64,000 nucleotides of DNA from Ypsolopha sequella. Taxonomy: Eukaryota; Arthropoda; Insecta; Lepidoptera; Ypsolophidae. The DNA lies in assembly GCA_934047225.1 (NCBI GenBank), contig OW204001.1, positions 13,624,201 through 13,688,200 on the forward strand, read 5' to 3'. A program made the position numbers and the translations under genes. This document shows positions 19,840 through 31,849 of this stretch, in pieces. Under the pieces are notes generated by a model, which saw nothing but the letters and a program-made list of their open reading frames with translations, ran no database searches and was not told the DNA's origin. Each line of letters opens with the position of its first letter. Position 1 is the stretch's first letter.

Positions 19840-20067
19840 CCCCCGGTTTCTGAAAGGCCAATCAAAGTTAACAGTAGATTAAAAAAAACTTTAACCGCAA
19901 ATAACGGTGAAAATAAAGCATATATGAAGTCTGAATAGTGATGAATCAATAATTGACTTAGTTAATTTTTGATTTCAATGTAAAATTCCCACTTTTTCTG
20001 GCTTAATCCGCAGATAATTATTTTTTAATCTACTGTTAACATTGATTGGCCTTACAGAAACCGGGGG
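19840..20067. mobile_element. Harbinger-type MITE, family D
   Basis: TIRs CCCCCGGTTTCTGAAAGGCC and GGCCTTACAGAAACCGGGGG continue into TTAACAGTAGATTAAAA and its complement. Flanked on both sides by TTA (19837-19839, 20068-20070), the TWA target duplication used by PIF/Harbinger elements. 228 bp, non-coding. Confidence 0.75.
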
Positions 20068-20399
20068 TTAGAGTGGGAAGTTTAAGAACTTTTGATTTTC
20101 ATTATACTTTGTACAAACGTTATCTACCTATGCGTTATCTTGGGTAGACTTTTTGTACGTCGTTAAAAATGTTCAATTCAGCGTGCAACAAAAAGAAAGC
20201 ATCAATGATCAAAGAAATTATTGATACAAGTGGCCCTTTGATAAAAAGATAAAACATTTGGAATTTGTATGAAAATGAGGAAAAAAATGATTGAGGATCC
20301 GTTTGGAGCTCAGTCAGTAGGATCCAAGCTCTTAATCAGAGGCTCCGAGTAAGTAGTGCACATCGGCTATCTTCGGCTTCATAGAGCGCTGTCTCTGTC

Positions 20400-20463
20400 A
20401 CTGGAATGTTAGTGCTTCGTGCGACAGAGATGACGCTACGATACGATGTGCATTATTTACTGC
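20400..20463 (+). repeat. family K dispersed repeat
   Basis: GTTAGTGCTTCGTGCGACAG and ACGATACGATGTGCATTATT recur at 46293-46357. Non-coding. Confidence 0.5.
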
Positions 20464-20804
20464 CGGGACTGGGTATGTAGTAATGTGTGTTTCTAATCCA
20501 CTAATCTAAAACCACATACGCTACTGATCACTGTGAACAACTTTTTTAAATAAGTATACCCGCGCAAAACAAAAGAAATTGTAAATTTTATATACTGTAA
20601 ATTTTGTATGGGAAAGTGCTTTTTTTTTCATTTGCACGTGTATGGTTTCTGGGAATGTTGTTCAGAATGGTTGGTAGAATTGTGATTTCATTTAAAGATT
20701 TACACCCGGTAGATACAATGACGTAACGCGGTACATAGTTGTCTATTCTTCAGCCTTGGAACGAAATAATAAAAGGGACCCCAAAAAACACCTCTCCGCT
20801 ATAA

Positions 20805-21310
20805 ATAATGTGATGATGATGATGATGTCCTCCTCGACGTATCCGTCAACGGCGACCCTTATTGCTTTCTGGCATGAGCTCGGATGTGGCTGGAAAATCC
20901 GAGTTTCGTCAGAAATATCCTGCACACGAAATACAGTGCAGTTGTCCATACGAGTTGTACGTATAGTTATACGTGGGCTTGGGGCGAGTCTTGCGGTGTA
21001 AGCGTTTAGCGTCGAGGACTTCCAGTCGAATTGTTTCAAAGTTCTCGGTTCCATCATGCACAAATTTTCGCCATTCAGGTCGCATGTTTTCAAGCTCTTC
21101 CCAGGAGTTTGATGCGATGCCACTCGCAGCCTAATGACGTTTCAGGACATCCTTGTACCGTAAGTACTGACCTCCAGGCTTGCGTTTTCGTTGCGAGTCG
21201 AGAGTCATCCATACGAACGAGGTGTCCACACCATCGTAATTGGCCTTTCATGAGAAGGCACTCCATGCCAGACATTCCAGAAATAATGTATAATAATAAA
21301 TAATGTAGTT
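20805..21310 (-). pseudogene. Non-LTR retrotransposon ORF2 C-terminus, 3'-end relic
   Basis: On the minus strand, RWCGHLVRMDDSRLATKTQA is the conserved block near the C-terminus of LINE-type reverse-transcriptase proteins. It is followed after frameshifts and stops by a Cys2-His2-like end (HCISC, then TKLGFSSHIRAHARKQ and a stop). After the stop comes a CAT trinucleotide run (the GATGATGATG block at 20812-20827 on the plus strand), a typical 3' tail of RTE-like LINEs. It is a 5'-truncated, broken copy with no function expected. Confidence 0.7.
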
Positions 21311-22599
21311 CTACTAATAATAAAAGGAATACCACAAGCAAGTTTTTTTAATGAAATTATTTATCTTTAAAAAAATATACCAATTTGTATTCTTTCTGCT
21401 GGAATTGCGAAATCTAAGACCACAGTTTAGTTGTCATTCATGGTCATAACTAATGTGACAATTTTTTTTTTGCTCAAAACGGGACATCAAAATCAGTGGC
21501 ACAATGAAAAACATGGGTTCTTTAAACACTTGAAAAGATTTATTTATCAAAATAGGGTTACAATTAAATAGTAACGAATGAAAAAGTAGAAGACGCTATT
21601 ATTTTTATAATATTCTAATTAATGTTCGTTTTAATATAGGTGGTAACGATTTTAAACAGGCAATAAATTCTTGGCACGTTTTGATTTGAGAACCGTCACC
21701 TGTAACTGAGTTTTTTGAGATGTCTATACTTTGTTCATTAAGAAAACTCATTCTAGTGGTGCATTTGTCTCAGGCAGGCATATAATACTCAATTAAAATG
21801 CTAAAGTTTGCATGGTTAGGATTATTGGTGTGAAAGTGTCCGAATAATTCCACCCTACGATTTTCGGCCGAAATATTTCGATTATTATAATCTGCCACTT
21901 TTTGCGAGGTGGTGTTGTTAGAAATCAGTAAAAATTCTTCTATTTGTGTGTTTTTATTACAATCAATGTAATTTAATAAACAAAGCATTCTCAAAACGGG
22001 ACAATTCTGCGTCCCGAAGCTTTCCTTGGGGACACTGGGACGGTGTGCCGAAAAAGGGACTGTCAGAGTCCCTTTTAAAACAAGACGTTAGGTCTCGTTA
22101 ATCATAATATAACTGAGGGAATGGGATTAGCAATAGCAATAGTATCAAACACAAAAACACGAGTGAAATGGATGCTGTAATAGATGCAGAATTGACAAAT
22201 GTGGAAGTGAGACAGACATAGAACGGTGACCCTTTTTTAAGGACGCACGGAATATTTATGAGAAAAGTTTTACACTATTTCAGCGTGTGACGCTCGTTCA
22301 TGATAATCCAAGTTTAAAACTTTTATAATTTAGGTACCGAAGCGAATTAGTCGAATTACGATTTATGATTTACGCGTGCTAGCTTTATGTGGAACTTAAA
22401 TATTGATTACCGATTGTAACTAAAATCGAAAATATTACGTTTCTTGATATGAATATTAATAATGTGGTGGCTTTACATAGGGTTAACACCTGACCGGATA
22501 GAGCCGGTCTTGGCCGGCTTTTTAGAGTTAAGACCGGACTCCGACCGGATTTTAAACAAGACCGGCTTTTTTAAGATTTGTCAGTATTATTTTTGTATC
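21311..22599. other. gene-free stretch
   Basis: AT-rich, no supported genes. The open frame at 21770-21994 (minus) has no domain. A local ACCGGNC-rich cluster occurs at 22490-22570. Confidence 0.4.
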
Positions 22600-22734
22600 A
22601 TTACAAATAATGCAAATGTTGAAAGAATTTTTTCACTAATGCATTCGCAATGGATGAAAGAAAGAAAAATATTGATAGTTGAGTCAGTAAAAGCAATATT
22701 ACTCACTCAATATATTTTATGTACAGAATATGAC
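22600..22734 (+). pseudogene. hAT-type transposase dimerisation region (relic)
   Basis: ITNNANVERIFSLMHSQW, followed by MKERKILIVESVKAILLTQY, matches the C-terminal hAT dimerisation region (N-A-x-V-E-R-x-F-S, then E-R-N-x-L and a hydrophobic helix). Only about 45 residues remain and no RNase H-like core was seen nearby. It could instead come from a host gene derived from a hAT transposase. Confidence 0.6.
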
Positions 22735-22788
22735 ATGTGCGCAATTTCACAGTGAAATTTCTTCAAAAACAAACATGTTGTATGGTGG

Positions 22789-22944
22789 GAACCAAACTCG
22801 GGAAATGTTATTAAAATAAGTAATCATACTACAAAAGATATATTCAAAAGATATATATATATATTATTTATAATATATATTTTGTAGTACACGTATGTAT
22901 GATTACTTATTTTAATAAAATTTCCCTTTCCCGCTTAGGTTTGC
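22789..22944. mobile_element. Short TIR element with AT-rich centre
   Basis: GGGAAATGTTATTAAAATAA plus GTAATCATAC on the left are mirrored by GTATGATTACTTATTTTAAT on the right, around an ATATAT-rich loop. CCAAACTCGGG / CCCGCTTAGGTTTG form the outer ends. Confidence 0.65.
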
Positions 22945-23584
22945 TGGAAGAAATCTCGTTTAAAGATAAGCTCGCCTTTTGTACAAACCTTTTAATGTAT
23001 TATATTTCTTAGCCGTTTTTCTGTGTACATTAAAGAATAAAGACTGACGACTTCTTTGACGTCAAATTTCAGGACTTTAGGATGACCTTCATATTTGATG
23101 AGGGCGTCGTTTCATATGAAATTTTAATTATATTTTAAATTAGGTAGATACATTTAGCTATTTCAAAGCAAAAGAGTTGTCAAACGGACATACATACAGA
23201 TGTTTAAAGAAATGAGCCAAGAAGATCAGTTAGCGGACACCAACAATAATAAATAAAAGGGGTAATTATTTAGGCTCCCACATACATAATTTATAATATA
23301 TTACACTTGCTTACATATAAGTAATACACATAAAGTATACATAAACTTGCCTATTTACTATGATAGCGAGAGGTGGTGCTCTTTTAGCGTCAGTCATAGC
23401 AGAATTAAAGTAAAAATTATCACCAATTTAATTTTGACGATATTTTACTGTAATTTTTATTGTATATTTTATTACTGTAATGGTACAAAACCCAAAAAGT
23501 AGTAGTTTACTTGTCTGCCCTTTAAAATAGCCGTTAACATTTTTCCAATATCCGAACAGTTTTATTTAGGTACTCTGCGGTAAT
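22945..23584. other. gene-free stretch
   Basis: Nothing recognised; AT-rich. Confidence 0.4.
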
Positions 23585-24010
23585 GCAGGATGGCTATTCT
23601 GACACACGCGACAATTTATGGAGGCCACCAGCGCGTTTTTTTTAGAAGCTCATGTACTTGCTCAAGCTTTCAAAATACAAACCCTTTTAACATGTATTTT
23701 AAGAAGTTTATCAGTACACGGCATTTATTTCGCGATTAACAAAGTCGTATGAAAAGTAAAGCCTGTGAATAATGTTGCAAGAATAACCGCCCAGGATGGC
23801 TATTCTGGCATTATTTTACACTTGCAATATCAGTTGTTCGACATTTTGTTTACAGTATGATAAATGCCGTAATGCGATGTAAAACGTAGTGATTAAGCAT
23901 CATCAAATAAAAACTATGGAATAAGTATAAGGAATGCTCACTTCCCTTTTTAATAACACTCGAAATCTGTCTTCGAAATTTTTCCGCACGTGCCAGAATA
24001 GCCGCCCTGC
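23585..24010. mobile_element. TIR element with an internal third copy of its end
   Basis: Left GCAGGATGGCTATTCTGACA and right TGCCAGAATAGCCGCCCTGC are inverted repeats of about 26 bp. A further direct copy, CCAGGATGGCTATTCTGGCA, sits in the middle at 23791-23810. Non-coding, 426 bp. Confidence 0.65.
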
Positions 24011-24194
24011 TGGTACCTAACTACTTCATCCTATTCAGACGCAAATTGATATAAAGTTGGCATTTTATGATCGAGTAAAAGTTTTAGTGTAGGTCAGCGC
24101 AGTTAACGTCCTGATATTTAGACTACGTACAATGTTTCGAACAAACACTTAATAAAAGTAAGTAAGTACCCAGTTGTCTACATCTTATAGTTTC

Positions 24195-24850
24195 GCCATG
24201 GCCGTCTGTCTGTCTGTCTGTTTGTCCGCGGCTTAGCTTAGAGACTATTAGTACTAGAAAGCTGTAGTTTGGCATGGGTATACATATTTATCACGCCGAT
24301 AAAGTGGTACAGTAACATTTTTAAAAAGATTTTTTTTAGGGTACCACGTAAAATGGGGATGATTTTTTTTTCTCGTCTATCCCATAGCGTGGGATGCTGT
24401 TGGATAGGTTATTTAAAAATATTAGGGGTGTGAGAAGATCATTTTTCTATCCAGGGTTCCGTTTGCGAAATATTAAGCTTAAAAGTGTTAATTTTTGTTA
24501 GAGTCAAGTGTCCCCCCCGCCAGCCAGCGAAACGATTGTATTTGGAACGTGAAAAAAATCACAGCAGTAGTATACATAACGAAATTAAAAAGAAAACTAT
24601 CACAGCTAAGTAGGCTTTACAAGTTAACGAGTAAAGATCGCGCCAAACTTTTAGTCCCCTCTAAACACGGGGCGATTCGCATCAGCAGGAACAAAATGTA
24701 TGGGCCGTTCTTGGGAAGAGCAACTTCCGAGCGTACTAGAAGTTTGGCGCGATCTCTATAGTCGACAACCTTATAAAATGTACTTGGAGAAGAAGTCCGC
24801 ATATTGTGTAGGGCAACTACGGAACCCTACACGCACTTGGCCGGTTTTAT
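24195..24850 (+). repeat. Lepidopteran-type dispersed repeat with GGAACCCTACAC 3' end
   Basis: Starts near GCCATGGCCGTCTGTCTG and ends CTACGGAACCCTACACGCAC TTGGCCGG. This arrangement is familiar from interspersed repeats of moth and butterfly genomes. It is interrupted by the small TIR element at 24634-24756. Confidence 0.55.
24634..24756. mobile_element. Small TIR element nested in a dispersed repeat
   Basis: AGATCGCGCCAAACTTTTAG at the left and AGAAGTTTGGCGCGATCT at the right form 16-18-bp TIRs, flanked by TA on both sides. 123 bp, no coding. The two overlapping frames ending in the same peptide on opposite strands are a consequence of the TIRs. Confidence 0.7.
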
Positions 24851-25299
24851 TTTATTATATTAGCTGCTTTATTGGAGTTGTCATTTTGAAGTGAAGCCGG
24901 TATCGTAAACATGGTGTGCTTAGTGAGCGTTGACGTGCAATAAAAACTGATACAGATTGCGCATGTGTGAGTTACGAGACGTGTACAAACACGAAACTAA
25001 GTCTTGATTTTTTTTTGGTCTGAGTTCTTAGTCTGTAAGATCGCACATTATGCGAATTTTAATTTTATATTTCGTTTACAACTTAATAAGTTATCTAATT
25101 TTCATACTTAGAAAGTACTTTCGCAAGACGTCCTTAAAACATTGTCTTTCATCGTAAAATGTTTACTAGCAGCAACCTAACGACAGGACTGGAGATTCTT
25201 TATGTTTACGATGTCCTTTCACTCTCCATTTGCTCGACTATTTATTGTTGAACATGTTTTTCAGCCTCCATTTTGTGGCCGCGACCTTTATTTTTGAAA

Positions 25300-25450
25300 T
25301 TTTTTTTTCTGCGGCGGCCTCTTGGAACCCAGGGTTAAATCCTGCCGATCGAGCAAGCACCAATGAGTTTTCTAGAAGTTATTTGTATAGTACACTAGTT
25401 GCTGAACGGTGAAGGAAAACACTGTGAAGTGCACTTGCATGTCCTGTCAG
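25300..25450 (+). repeat. tRNA-derived lepidopteran SINE (degenerate)
   Basis: GGGTTAAATCCTGCC is a decayed B box, followed by GCAAGCACCAATGAG and later GGTGAAGGAAAACACTGTG and TTGCATGT, which follow the layout of a common moth SINE. The A box is not recognisable. The B-box region resembles 47730-47760. Confidence 0.65.
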
Positions 25451-26045
25451 TTGCACAGGGTCAAGTTACACCATATACATAGTAAGTTTAAATTTCCACT
25501 AGATGGCGCTACAAGTTCGTATAGGACGATAACTAACGTTTGAAGTTTCAATGTTCGTGTAAATCACGCACCAGGTTGATGGAAATATCTTCATTACTAT
25601 CCAATATCCTATAAATATGAAACAGGATGCACGATGAAATCGAACGAGAATTGATGGAATGACCCAGTACCAAGCTAAACTTCAGTCCTGCACCAACGTT
25701 TTTGTTTTTGAATTGTCTATCCTACTCTAATCAACTGCAGCGCACGTAAAATTTCAGTTACTTTGTTTAAAAAAAAATCGATGCCAAGATAAGGTAAAGT
25801 GAATAATTTTTTGGTGTCTGCCATTCACTAGGAATGTTACGAGGATTTTCCTCTCGTTGGCGATTTTGGAGAAAATAAAAATTGCATGCAATGCTTTTTG
25901 AAAAATTAGATACCTTGGCCGTGAATCAAACCTGCCCCTTTTGCAAAAACAAAAATACATTATGTATTAAAGCAACAATTGATAGTGTAAGTAATAAATC
26001 AAAACCTTAATACCTATATTTTTGTGTATGTTGACATCGCAAAGA
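25451..26045. other. gene-free stretch
   Basis: No gene recognised. Contains an AGATGGCGCT motif at 25502, common in lepidopteran repeats. Confidence 0.35.
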
Positions 26046-26200
26046 TTTTGAAATTCAAATTTACAGAAACTAATAGAAACTTTGCGAATGTAGTATACAC
26101 AATACATAGCTTTTGTTGAATAACTATTGAGTGAATTCTGGGTTCAGGGACGCTTAAGCTTTTACGTATTGCCTTAATTAGAAAAACCAGCGAAACCGCT
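26046..26200 (+). repeat. family J dispersed repeat
   Basis: ACTAATAGAAACTTTGCGAA, ATAACTATTGAGTGAATTCT and AATTAGAAAAACCAGCGAAA are a diverged version of family J. Confidence 0.45.
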
Positions 26201-28018
26201 GTTAAATCAACCCAAATACCTTCTTTTCCCACTCTGCCGCATGTCAACGCACTACTCAAAAGTTTATTTTTTAGACACTACCTGTATTGTACACTTTTAG
26301 ACACTATATACCTGTCATAAGGAAATTTCTACATATTATTTGATGAACTTTTTGTTACAATCTTGAACAATATTATTAGAATATCAAGTAAGATTTCAGG
26401 AATAATTAATTTTTTTTTGTTTACTTGTTCCAGTCCATTAAATAATGTTTTGAAATTTCTTGATGATACCCGGTTTATATACAAATCATTAAAAAAACTT
26501 ACAATATAAATGACTTAACCATCTTAATAAAGACAGCAAACAAAAGACTTAAAAAAATACAAATCAAATATCCTGTCTAGGTCATCACTGTCGTGTGGCA
26601 GGGTACCCATAACGCTGGCATGATAAAGAGGGGACGGCTGTTTTTTGTCTCCGTAAAATATTAACCTTAACGGGACACCTGACGCTAGAACGTCAACAAC
26701 ACCAAGTTTTCAAGGGTTCATTGGAAGAAACTAGGTCTCTCCTCATATTGAAGAAAATATATTTGATTTATCGATCTTTTATCTAGGGATTCCACCTTTA
26801 AACAATGTTTTAAGATTTATACTTTTGTCAAAAAAAAAAATGTTTTACACCCTCTTTTTTTTGGTTTCAAACGTTTGTTTCAAAGGCGCGGTTAAGAGAT
26901 CAACTTGATTTATTTTTATAAAACAGGCAATAGAAATATGAAGGGATGTTAGCTAAATCCAAAATTTTTTTCCCGACAAAATATTTCAGTATTAGCTAAA
27001 TACACACAAATTTGTTGTTTCGCTGGGTGATCACTAGTATTACGCGTCCAAGAACAAGAGGCCAAGGAGCCAACATATAATCTATGAAAAGCAAATAAGG
27101 TCTTTGCCATTAGACTTATTGTGCTGGACGAGTGGACGGGTAATAAAAAAAGTTGCTAGGGTATGCCATCCTCTTAAGACCCTGCTCGTTAGGGTAGTGT
27201 CAAATAACAAAGAAGACGTCTTGCGTTACCTGTCTCATCTCACCTGTCTTATTGCAGAACAAAGAAAATAAAGAAACTACAAGAAGAAGGCTATGTTCAC
27301 CGAAAGCGAAGTTTCTTCATAGTTCGGAACCAAAACTAATATACGACTTTCTCGGGTGATAAAGTTTATTTGGTACGATGTCAAACTTGAAATCAAAAAG
27401 GACAAACCGATGAAGCACTTTTCTTCGTCCATAACTTTATAAGTGAAATCATTAGACGAATAAACGAAAATCTCACTAAACAAAAAGTGGAAAATGTTGA
27501 CAAAAAGTGAGAAGTTTACACAAAAACTAGTTCAAAACACCTTGTAAGTCAGTTTTGAAATGACGGGGTTGTTAGTATTTGGGTGAGGGGAATGACTGTA
27601 AATAGATTGGTTTGATAAAATCAAACTACAAACTAAATTGACACGTGGTTTTCCCGCTACGAAGTTACGTAATATTGTGTATGGAATTTTAATATTTTTC
27701 TCTGAAAATATCGGTTATCAAATGCAAGAGCTTCATGACAAATAAATATTTATTGTATTATTTTAATCCTTAAATTGGTTATTCAATAAAAATGTAAAAG
27801 ACGTGTAAGTGTAAGTTCCTGCATTAAAAACATTTGGATGAGTTATGAATGAATGAATTAACCATAAACTAAACCACAAATAACGTTGTTGTACGTGTTC
27901 TAAAATAGTAATTGAAATATATAAATTCAAAATATATTGATTATGTTAAAGGTAATTATGATCCGACATTGTTTGAAACTTACTGCGACACATAAAATTG
28001 AAACCAAATTTTTGACCT
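26201..28018. other. gene-free stretch
   Basis: AT-rich with homopolymer runs. No ORF with a recognisable domain on either strand; no RNA gene or clear transposon ends seen. Confidence 0.4.
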
Positions 28019-28700
28019 TTTCAGGGTTCCGTAGTTCTTAAAAGGCACAAAGGGAACCTTTATTGTGAGACTCCGTTGTCCGTCCGTCCGTCCGTATGTC
28101 ACAGCCTCATAACGTTAAAGATAAAGACATGAAATTTGGCACAAAAATAGCATTAATTGACCCACAAATTACGGAGTAAAAAAATAGAAAAATTTCGAGA
28201 AATCTTTAGAGAACCACAAAAATTTCTATATCTCCCCCCTTATCTCCAAAACTGGTACACCGAAAAGTACGAAATAAAATGTAAATGACAGATCATAACT
28301 GATCAATTACAGAAAAACTATAGCAATTTAAAAAAAGTTAAGCACAAATGAGAAATATTAAAAAAACTAAAATAAATAAAAATATATATATAAAATTACA
28401 ATATGGATATTAAATTGTAGGTATTAAAAAGATGATTGTAAAAATATATAATTTGGCTATATTTAACTGAATATATTTCGAGAAATCCTTGAAAAACCAC
28501 AAAAAAATTATGTCCCCTCCCCTTATCTATAAAACTGGTGGACCGAAAAATATGAAAAATTTCATGGTAATATGTGTTTACGTAAAGATTACAGGATAAA
28601 TAAAGTGGTTGTGAAATTCACAAAAAAAAAGACAAAATTAAATTTGTCATCCACAATACGGAACCCTCGGGTCTGACTCGCAGTTGGCCGGTTTTTTAAT
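28019..28700 (+). repeat. GGGTTCCGTA-bounded dispersed repeat
   Basis: Opens CAGGGTTCCGTAGTTC and closes ACGGAACCCTCGGG, followed by GTTGGCCGGTTTTTTA. It holds a CCGT tandem (CCGTCCGTCCGTCCG) at 28079. Non-coding and related in its ends to family F. Confidence 0.5.
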
Positions 28701-29072
28701 CTGTTGAGTTCTCAATATCGCTAAAACAATAGACAGTTAACTGGCTTAGCAAAAACTCTTGATGAGTTAATCCTCAATAAATAATGAGATGATCCTCAAA
28801 TAATAACTCTTATTTTTATTTATTTATTCTTATATATTATTTAACATCAAATTTTTTCTTTGGTGTACTAGCATAACCTTTCTAGGTTGCAGTACTCCCT
28901 GTATAAACTACGGTCTCTAGAGACAAAGTACATAAAGCTATAAGTATAAAACTTTTCACTTGCCGGATATATTTATGAAACGTGACTCTTGTGACGTATA
29001 TACCGACCCCAATGGGATGGAACGAAAGCTACTTATAAGATATCTTGAAGTTGAAGGGTTTTTAAAATTAGT

Positions 29073-29565
29073 CGTATTTTCTTGAATTCTCTGTTCACAG
29101 AGGCCTATACCGACGGCTTCCATGCCGTATTAAGAAAAAGGTGTGCGTCTCTGTTGGAGCGCATGCGTTCCAGCTCCAACAGCTTGCTGAGCACGTTTGT
29201 AGACAGGTGGGACTCTCCGATTCTACGCCACTGGATTCGATTGCATGTCCATGTGTAGTGGGGCGTGGAATCATGCTTCTATACATGTAAGCTGTATTAG
29301 CATAAGTTACTAAAAAATAGCGTAAGTTGTTTTATTACTAATATGTTTTAGATAGGTTTTAGACAGGTTTTAGACAGGTGGAACTCTCCGATTCTACGCC
29401 ACTGGATTCGATTGCATGTCCATGTGTAGTGGGGCGTGGAATCATGCTTCTATACATGTAAGCTGTATTAGCATAAGTTACTAAAAAATAGCGTAAGTTG
29501 TTTTATTACTAACATGTTTTATCTTTGATCTGAAATAAACACATTTGATTGAATGAATGAATGAA
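29073..29565 (+). pseudogene. Non-LTR retrotransposon 3' end with duplicated 3' UTR
   Basis: An open frame ending at 29258 reads EAYTDGFHAVLRKRCASLLE, then SSNSLLSTFVDRWDSPILRH and WIRLHVHV-stop. This is the C-terminal block typical of LINE-type polymerase proteins in Lepidoptera. After the stop, about 148 bp including the final codons (29203-29350) is repeated nearly exactly at 29374-29521, separated by GACAGGTTTTA repeats. It ends with AATAAACA and a GAAT tandem tail. A 5'-truncated, inactive copy. Confidence 0.65.
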
Positions 29566-29830
29566 TACTTTTATTTATCAAAAGGTAGATTATCTTATAG
29601 CTAAATATGACCCACAAAACTGCATGTACAGTTTGACTGTGGGATCCGTGAGTCTCTATACAATTTTAATAAAATTAGTACCTACTTAAATAAAAGTAAT
29701 TAGTACGATCAGCCGAACATAAGCGGCCACGTCTCCGCTACCACTTTACGTGCCTTTGCTAAGCTATGACTTGGCGTGGGTATCCGCTGACGCGCGGCCG
29801 ACCGCACCAGCTAATTATAATTATTATACC
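29566..29830 (-). repeat. Probable LINE 3' end in opposite orientation
   Basis: TGAATGAATACTTTTATTTATC reads as a tail in reverse, followed by conserved-looking non-coding sequence with GCGGCCAC and GCGCGGCCGACC motifs. Assignment is tentative. Confidence 0.3.
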
Positions 29831-30061
29831 TACTTAACTAAAAAGCTTACATGGTATTGAGGAGATGATTTAATAACAGTTGTTTAAACGTTTGTTTATT
29901 GGACTCCTGGATTGATTTACGTTATCAATTTCATACAAATACCATGAAAACCATGAATACCATGAAAAAGGCACATCTAGTTGACTTAGAACTTGAAAAT
30001 TAGTTCACAAGTTGGTCTTATACACATATAGGAAAAAACCTAAACAATACATAGGTATTAT

Positions 30062-30329
30062 ATACAACGTGTAACAGAAAGGTGTAACCATATTTGAAGA
30101 GCTTATTCAGTCAATGGTATACAACAAATTTTACCATGGAATAAAACCTGTGCTTCGAAAAAAAAATTTTACTGTTTCATAGAAAAATGCAATGCCACTC
30201 GGCCGATATGTATGGAAGGGCAGATTTTTTTTTGAGATTTCATGTTTGGCTCCATAGTAAAAGTTGTTCTATACCATTGACTAAATAAGCTCTTCAAATA
30301 TGGTTACATCTTTTTGTTACACGTTGTAT
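30062..30329. mobile_element. MITE, family A copy 3
   Basis: Both family A ends are present: TACAACGTGTAACAGAAAGG and GTTACACGTTGTA. The inner arm TTATTCAGTCAATGGTATA is complementary to TATACCATTGACTAAATAAG. 268 bp, non-coding. Confidence 0.85.
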
Positions 30330-31475
30330 ACTATAATATATTAGTACATTACGATACGAGAGCGATGAAACGTTTTCTGACGAGTGTGAGTTTGCGGCAC
30401 GAGCCGAAGGCGAGTGCTGCAATCACACGAGTCGAGAAAAAGTTTCTCGCACGAGTTTCGTATAATTTTTTATAGCACAAGTGCGTAAAGCGGTCATTTT
30501 ACGCACGGTGTGCTATAAAAATTTTTTTTGATGGTTATTAATGATCAACTTAATAAGACCCTTTGGATATATAAAGCTGAGTACACATTTTGGATCCTAG
30601 CAGGCTTTAGTCACAATTCTGCTTGGGAAGTTTTGCCGTTATCCGCTGTGTTGTAAGTTACCATATACTATATAAAAGGTACCTCGTAATAATCGTCACT
30701 GAAACGTGGGTGTACGAGTGTGCGCTGTGATTTGCATTTCACAGTCCATATATGGAAACACCTCGAGGCTTCATGTTAGGATAACGTAAAAAGTTAAGTC
30801 GTTGTTTATGCTACACCGCGTAGCAAGAGCTACGACGTAGCAAAGGCTACTACGTCGTAGCGGATCTACAATGCTAAACATCACGAGCTACACATATTAC
30901 AAAAATAAATTATGTGCCTGTGGTTTTGGTATCGTTTTTCGAATTAATGGAAAATTCGGATTACTGGTTAGTAGGTGTTAAAATGCGTTTACACAAAATA
31001 ATAATATTGGCACGTTATCAATTTACGCACTTACCCATTGCATAAAGGGATTATCGGAGACTGGGTAATTGGGCCTAAAATCTAATAAATACATTATAAG
31101 CAATGGTTTTTCTTCATTCTGTTGTATCCTAAAGACCTCTTTTTGCTTTGTTAACTGGATATTATTTTAATGTTTGCAGAAACCTTTTGTCTTATTTTCA
31201 CTTTTAATGTTAATAAAGATCTATACTTTATCATTCTATTAAGAAAAAGTGTGGGTGGACATGGTTTCTAAAGTAGAATATTCATTTTCATTTTATAAAA
31301 GAAAAGATTTTAGAAATGAAAGGAAATTTCACTATTGAATTAGATAAGCTTAGGATGGATAATCACAATCTTTCATTTATAGCCTTAATTTTCAATTTAT
31401 AGTTTTACTAAAATAGGTAATGAAATTCTTTTATAAGAAATAATTTTCCGATTTTTATCACTCTTATCCCACTGA
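30330..31475. other. Non-coding stretch with small palindromes
   Basis: At 30360-30530 there is a repeat rich in CGAGT/ACGAG motifs with TATAGCACAAGTGCG and its inverse. At 30829-30861, GCTACGACGTAG pairs with CTACGTCGTAGC. No gene seen. Confidence 0.4.
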
Positions 31476-31700
31476 TATTATAAACGCAAAAGTTGTATAT
31501 GTGTGTATGTATGAGTGTGTGTTTGTTAGTATATTTGTTACTTCTTCACGCTGAAACAGCTCGACTAATTTGGATGGAATTAGGAGTGGAGATAGCCTAT
31601 ACCCTGAATTAACACATAGGCTATACTTTATCCCGGAAAAGGACGACGTTAAACCAAATATCACGAAGCCGGAGCTGCGGGCAAAAGGTAGTATATTATA
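31476..31700 (-). repeat. Common lepidopteran dispersed repeat (reading CCCGCAGCTCCGGC on minus strand)
   Basis: On the plus strand: ATAAACGCAAAAGTTGTATA, TGGAGATAGCCTATACCCTG, AACACATAGGCTATACTTTATCCCGG (as blocks), ending GCGGGCAAAAGGTAGTATAT. This matches the layout of a very abundant moth/butterfly repeat. The minus-strand frame 31464-31712 is a shadow of it. Confidence 0.55.
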
Positions 31701-31849
31701 TAGGTAATTCAAGGCAGCTGATCAAAGGACAGAGAAGTGAAAAAAGTTTGTATAGATTTTGTTTTGTATATCAGCACATCGTTGACGACGTATACATACT
31801 TAATTATCATATCATAAATATTCTGTAAATTTATTTCTGTAAAAATTAG

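Noticed and set aside
24495..24894. Frames of 61-88 residues with similar ends on opposite strands
   Set aside because: The similarity comes from the terminal inverted repeats of the small element at 24634-24756.
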